The notes under the pieces are model-generated. The model had not been told where the DNA came from. It ran no database searches and was given only the letters and a program-made list of their open reading frames with translations. Both the position numbers and the translations under genes were made by a program. From RGIG4576 sp045656705 (GTDB lineage: Bacteria > Bacteroidota > Bacteroidia > Bacteroidales > Muribaculaceae), in the NCBI GenBank assembly GCA_045656705.1, contig JAZORR010000036.1, forward strand, positions 10,664 through 74,663: DNA of 64,000 nucleotides. Reading direction: 5' to 3'. Below are positions 61,501 to 64,000 of this stretch, in pieces. Position 1 is the first letter of the stretch. The number at the start of each line of letters is the position of its first letter.

Positions 61501-61600
61501 TGCTGGATTCTATAGCTGGCAGTTTGGTCATAAGTTTGCAACCATCGGTCACGCCGATGTGAATACAATACGCTCGGTGAGAGACTGGAAGGGCAACTGA
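58511..61600 (+). CDS. Large fimbrial tip-like protein (DUF4906-like)
   Basis: 1029 residues from ATG 58511, which gives a lipoprotein signal with lipobox FLAC (C20) and the acidic CTDDD; an upstream ATG at 58469 lies inside the previous gene. A cleavage-type site SRA has R55. The N-terminal 400 residues are fimbrillin-like (VENLFVYIFDNTGKRVYSHF, VRVPLVRLDAKVTVKVIVG, NTHYTYTITVRGVKNIEIEV). The C-terminal half is a large beta-rich domain with the EF-hand-like DNNGNGVIDADE loop (near 730) and NGYRVPNVREGALMALY. The DUF4906 assignment is from memory of similar loci and is moderate. Likely tip adhesin. Confidence 0.7.
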   Translation: MKHILIYILGVFLSVAFLACTDDDFVLQSTVGDKEVWAKLEFGHDDFEDIDVSSRATLNEIAESRVENLFVYIFDNTGKRVYSHFYDNNNKVQTIPNTVGNYWTVSNRTSTNDNDTQGEVMIKSPTLQGGSIYMVANLNADQLNISADQLNMVETLEELESLTITLNQEITSRTGCFLMTGSVEGITINENGKIIKNNANVRVPLVRLDAKVTVKVIVGEAKESNQLMKDFIPESWQVMRMPKGTRLLDTGEGVDQLGFFDSEEVQFETDLGGEKSFSFYTLENRKDSQGLTTYNEREKRWKKDNGSYDYAKGVWENVSDDATYLVIKGKVQMEVDTDDEFAMQYLEADVTYFVHLGNFGDSKGGGNYNNFTVNRNTHYTYTITVRGVKNIEIEVTDDKENQSGAIGDVYMSREEIFTYDAHYGQRVYRIDAELIRENTITWYVKTPFSEGTPGMESGTEIPNLDYKWVWFMVNDIEANGSYSKKNKWYPGDKYQAENLDANDRLMNVVEFVQFIKEEKIKWDNAAPADKNVVSAFRRDANGKDCIYVTVFVDEYFYEANPLNEDIKPQDLWKQFVNKPNRLLHILCDSKVSKDGDSSVTNSVITVRQRSIQTPYNIQKDGLVTAWGSESEDEFINSHLYFYKSSENMYTTAGNDQTLNMGKMGDASEVNGLYNSVKMWGIKPGSTRWDTYLDYNRENDHKVTISGSSVNAYFLKDNNVTLRYSTLMRNRDNNGNGVIDADELRWYVASLNQLYDLYIGQQGINVEAYLYTAEMAAQPNQAYNSGPYQGAYKWRNHVICSTWKDGNSSAQPQVLWAEEGISIGGYFDRYGKYAPLSARTVRNLGVPSPAYSTEGTEGVGYPEPLVNLMDNGNGGYIFDLTNINEKSLRYYTSRELELGDENAEMSRVYYGFETGPTVSRTANHGYTNNLGNYQSLIDALESGAETGCDTQNGYRVPNVREGALMALYCPSSWWNYGYTMVSTWYSNGDVVTRGNGHDAGFYSWQFGHKFATIGHADVNTIRSVRDWKGN

Positions 61601-61695
61601 TATGCTGGCTTTTAGCGAAAATATCACGAAAATTAGGTGATTTAAGGTAAAGAAGTTGGAATAAGTAAAATTATTTCAACTTTTTTGTAAAAGTG

Positions 61696-61726
61696 CTTGT
61701 AGTATAGGAAATTATGCTTAACTTTG
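61696..61726 (+). promoter_or_regulatory. Predicted rpsA promoter
   Basis: CTTG at 61696-61699, 19 bp, TAACTTTG at 61719-61726. The transcript starts near 61733, with a leader of about 57 nt. Confidence 0.7.
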
Positions 61727-61737
61727 CACTTTGAATG

Positions 61738-61756
61738 ACCAGCGACGAGAGCTGGT
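61738..61756 (+). promoter_or_regulatory. Hairpin in the rpsA leader
   Basis: ACCAGC (61738-61743) pairs with GCTGGT (61751-61756) around a 7-nt loop, a few nucleotides from the predicted 5' end and 33 nt before the ATG. It could be a control element or a 5'-end stabiliser. Confidence 0.5.
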
Positions 61757-61789
61757 AAGAGATTATTAACAATTTTATTAACTTATTAG

Positions 61790-63565
61790 ATGAGCGAAAT
61801 TAAAAACTCACCAATCGAAGATTTCGATTGGGAAGCCTATGCAAAAGGCGAAACACTTGGCGATAAGAGCCAAGAAGAATTGGTAAAAACTTATGACGAA
61901 TCTTTGAACACTATCAAGGACAAAGATGTAACTGAAGGTACTGTTATCGCACTTAACAAGCGTGAGGTAGTAGTTAACATTGGCTACAAGTCAGACGGTA
62001 TTATCCCATTCAGCGAATTCCGCTACAATCCAGACCTTAAGGTAGGTGATTTGGTGGAAGTATTTATTGAAAACCAAGAAGACAAGAAGGGTCAACTTCT
62101 TCTTTCTCACCGCAAGGCACGCGCAGCTAAGAGCTGGGATCGCGTAAACGCTGCTCTTGAAGCTGACGAAGTAATCAAGGGTTATGTTAAGTGCCGCACT
62201 AAGGGTGGTATGATTGTTGACGTATTCGGTATCGAAGCATTCCTTCCAGGTTCTCAAATCGATGTTAAGCCAATCCGTGACTACGATGTATTCGTAGGTA
62301 AGACTATGGAATTCAAGGTTGTTAAGATCAACCAAGAATATAAGAACGTTGTTGTTTCTCACAAGGCTCTTATTGAAGCTGAACTTGAAGCACAAAAGAA
62401 GGATATCATCTCTAAGCTTGAAAAGGGTCAAGTACTTGAAGGTACAGTTAAGAATATCACTACTTACGGTGTATTCATCGACCTTGGTGGCGTAGATGGT
62501 CTTATCCACATTACCGACCTTTCTTGGGGTCGCGTAAATCACCCAGAAGAAATCGTTGCTCTTGACCAAAAGTTGAACGTTGTTATTCTTGACTTCGATG
62601 ATGAAAAGAAGCGCATCGCTCTTGGTTTGAAGCAACTTCAAGCTCACCCATGGGATGCTCTAAATGCTGACCTTAAGGTAGGTGACACTGTTAAGGGTAA
62701 GGTTGTTGTTATGGCTGACTACGGTGCATTCGTAGAAATCGCTGCTGGTGTAGAAGGTCTTATCCACGTAAGTGAAATGTCATGGTCACAACACTTGCGT
62801 TCTGCTCAAGACTTCATGAAGGTAGGTGACGAAGTAGAAGCTGTAGTGCTTACTCTTGATCGCGACGAACGTAAGATGTCTCTTGGTATCAAGCAATTGA
62901 AGGCTGATCCATGGGAAAAGATCGCTGAAACTTATGCAGTAGGTACTAAGCACACTGCAAAGGTTCGCAACTTCACTAACTTCGGTGTATTCGTAGAACT
63001 TGAAGAAGGTGTTGACGGTCTTATCCACATCAGCGACCTTTCTTGGACTAAGAAGATCAAGCACCCATCTGAATTCACTCAAATCGGTTCTGAAATCGAA
63101 GTTCAAGTTCTTGAAATCGATTCTGACAACCGTCGCTTAAGTCTTGGCCACAAGCAACTTGAAGAAAATCCATGGGATGTATTTGAAACAGTTTACACTG
63201 TAGGTAGCGTTCACGAAGGTACTATCACTGAACTTCTTGACAAGGGTGCAGTTATCGCACTTCCTCACGGTGTTGAAGGTTTTGCTACTCCTAAGCACCT
63301 TGTAAAGGAAGATGGCTCACAAGCTACTGCTAACGAAACTTTGAACTTCAAGGTAATTGAATTCAACAAGGAAGTTAAGCGCATCATCCTTTCTCACAGC
63401 CGCATTTTCGAAGATGAAGCTAAGGCTGAAGTGAAGAAGGCTGCTAAGAAGGCTGCTAAGGCTGAACCTAAGGCTGAAGAAGCTCCAGCTACTTCTGTCG
63501 AAAAGACAACTCTTGGTGATATCGAAGAGCTTGCTGCTTTGAAGGAAAAACTTTCTAAGAAGTAA
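61790..63565 (+). CDS. rpsA: 30S ribosomal protein S1
   Basis: 591 residues (E. coli 557). Six S1 repeats are visible, starting with GTVIALNKREVVVNIGYKSD, GYVKCRTKGGMIVDVFGIEA, GTVKNITTYGVFIDLGGVDG, GKVVVMADYGAFVEIAAGVEG, AKVRNFTNFGVFVELEEGVDG and GTITELLDKGAVIALPHGVEG. The tail is Ala/Lys-rich with two KKAAKK-like stretches. It recruits mRNA to the ribosome; the S1 protein is a special matter in Bacteroidetes, where Shine-Dalgarno sequences are little used. Codon bias is strong. The gene is monocistronic. Confidence 0.96.
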   Translation: MSEIKNSPIEDFDWEAYAKGETLGDKSQEELVKTYDESLNTIKDKDVTEGTVIALNKREVVVNIGYKSDGIIPFSEFRYNPDLKVGDLVEVFIENQEDKKGQLLLSHRKARAAKSWDRVNAALEADEVIKGYVKCRTKGGMIVDVFGIEAFLPGSQIDVKPIRDYDVFVGKTMEFKVVKINQEYKNVVVSHKALIEAELEAQKKDIISKLEKGQVLEGTVKNITTYGVFIDLGGVDGLIHITDLSWGRVNHPEEIVALDQKLNVVILDFDDEKKRIALGLKQLQAHPWDALNADLKVGDTVKGKVVVMADYGAFVEIAAGVEGLIHVSEMSWSQHLRSAQDFMKVGDEVEAVVLTLDRDERKMSLGIKQLKADPWEKIAETYAVGTKHTAKVRNFTNFGVFVELEEGVDGLIHISDLSWTKKIKHPSEFTQIGSEIEVQVLEIDSDNRRLSLGHKQLEENPWDVFETVYTVGSVHEGTITELLDKGAVIALPHGVEGFATPKHLVKEDGSQATANETLNFKVIEFNKEVKRIILSHSRIFEDEAKAEVKKAAKKAAKAEPKAEEAPATSVEKTTLGDIEELAALKEKLSKK

Positions 63566-63598
63566 TTTTTAGATAGCATAAAAATTAATTAAACTTGG

Positions 63599-63632
63599 AG
63601 AGCGTTGAGGATTTTTCTCGACGCTCTTTTTT
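63599..63632 (+). terminator. Terminator of rpsA
   Basis: AGAGCGT-T-GAG (63599-63609) pairs with CTC-G-ACGCTCT (63617-63627), followed by six T (63627-63632). Confidence 0.85.
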
Positions 63633-63671
63633 GTTTTTATAAGTGGATAGATATCTGAATCACTCCATCTA

Positions 63672-63881
63672 ATGGTCTATGTGCTTAATGTATGCAGATA
63701 TGTAGTGTGTGGTGTGGAGTTAATAGGAGTTTATATTTGTGTATTGGTGGGATTGGCTTCGAATTTGAGTGTGAGGTTACGAGAATGGATAATGTTTGTG
63801 CCTTTGTTGATTACAGCTTTTGCCTGTATTGATTGGTGTATAGATATGATTATATTTGCCGGTTACCTGGACAAAAAGTAG
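63672..63881 (+). CDS. Possible small membrane protein
   Basis: A 69-residue frame with two hydrophobic segments (about 10-30 and 40-65). I recognise no family, and the upstream region has no clear promoter. Its end reaches into the direct repeat at 63870. It may be a real small protein or a chance frame; the rich use of hydrophobic codons in GT-rich DNA makes chance plausible. Confidence 0.25.
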   Translation: MVYVLNVCRYVVCGVELIGVYICVLVGLASNLSVRLREWIMFVPLLITAFACIDWCIDMIIFAGYLDKK

Positions 63882-63925
63882 GATGAAATTAGAGTAAAAA
63901 ACTCTTAGTAGACAAAAAGTATGAT
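63870..63925 (+). repeat. Direct repeat pair GACAAAAAGTA(G/T)GAT
   Basis: GACAAAAAGTAGGAT (63870-63884) and GACAAAAAGTATGAT (63911-63925), 41 bp apart start to start. A small hairpin AGAGT/ACTCT (63891-63905) lies between them. Confidence 0.6.
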
Positions 63926-63927
63926 AG

Positions 63928-63977
63928 ATATTCCCATAGGTGCGCGCCCCTATGGGAATATTTGCGCTTAATAGCGC
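63928..63977. repeat. Two adjacent strong hairpins at the window end
   Basis: ATATTCCCATAGG (63928-63940) pairs perfectly with CCTATGGGAATAT (63949-63961); GCGCT (63964-63968) pairs with AGCGC (63973-63977). The first loop is GC-rich (TGCGCGCC). No gene is attached within the window. They may be a terminator of an unseen gene or a repeated palindromic element. Confidence 0.55.
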
Positions 63978-64000
63978 CTTTTAATATACTCATCTAGTAA

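Noticed and set aside
63928..63961. tRNA or other structured RNA gene
   Set aside because: Only simple perfect hairpins; no cloverleaf, no T-loop GTTCRA, no acceptor stem.

Overview
The window looks like chromosomal DNA from an anaerobic member of the Bacteroidales. The evidence is: AT-rich intergenic DNA; promoters of the Bacteroidetes form TTTG-N19/21-TAnnTTTG (best examples at 688-719, 15115-15146, 38747-38778, 46985-47016 and 61696-61726); start codons without strong Shine-Dalgarno sequences; fimbrillin/DUF3575/DUF5119 pilus genes; cargo proteins with a type IX secretion-like C-terminal domain; a double-ExbD Ton motor; and pyruvate and 2-oxoacid ferredoxin oxidoreductases. The family cannot be fixed from sequence alone; Muribaculaceae, Prevotellaceae or a relative would fit. 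I saw no tRNA, rRNA, CRISPR array, intact IS element or prophage.

Layout. 1-9803: a glycerol-3-phosphate (G3P) block. A DeoR-type regulator (cut by the window edge, minus strand) faces glpA-glpB-glpC-glpT, followed by a HAD phosphatase, an OprO/P-like porin and a secreted beta-propeller protein of unknown function. A 15-bp palindrome just downstream of the predicted glp start site is a good operator candidate. 10038-18753: a DUF2461 protein, a four-gene 2-oxoacid:ferredoxin oxidoreductase (korDABC), a convergent DbpA-like RNA helicase, and one-chain pyruvate:ferredoxin oxidoreductase (nifJ). 18939-19859: a tRNA-dihydrouridine synthase. 19949-30579: two giant multidomain secreted proteins (minus) divergent from an M6 metalloprotease (plus); all three end in a similar linker plus sorting-type domain. 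30710-34443: a PH-domain membrane protein and a tonB-exbD-exbD-exbB operon, all minus. 34770-45376: housekeeping genes, mostly minus: patatin/beta-barrel protein, serB, a thioredoxin-like lipoprotein candidate (plus), ndk with an M23/LysM endopeptidase, recG with ispD, lpxH with a DUF59 protein. 45544-51822: two paralogous small outer-membrane barrels, priA, and a copper-type P1B ATPase (all plus). 52018-61600: a six-gene type V pilus locus. 61790-63565: rpsA. The last 435 bp hold direct repeats and strong hairpins.

How the parts work together. The G3P block would bring G3P across the outer membrane (porin) and inner membrane (GlpT, in exchange for phosphate) and oxidise it (GlpABC); glycerol kinase and facilitator are not present here. 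Kor and NifJ share ferredoxin chemistry. The Ton motor would energise outer-membrane receptors encoded elsewhere.

The most interesting region is the pilus locus. Its upstream region has a 15-T run positioned in the spacer of a candidate promoter. The leader of the probable major pilin holds four exact copies of a 9-bp A8C repeat. All four fimbrillin-like proteins pair a lipobox cysteine with an Arg-Ala or Arg-Gly site 27-35 residues later. One accessory pilin carries what looks like an inserted beta-trefoil lectin module, and the large tip-like protein has a canonical EF-hand loop. Together these suggest a pilus whose expression may vary by slipped-strand events and whose minor subunits bind glycans or calcium; this is inference from sequence.
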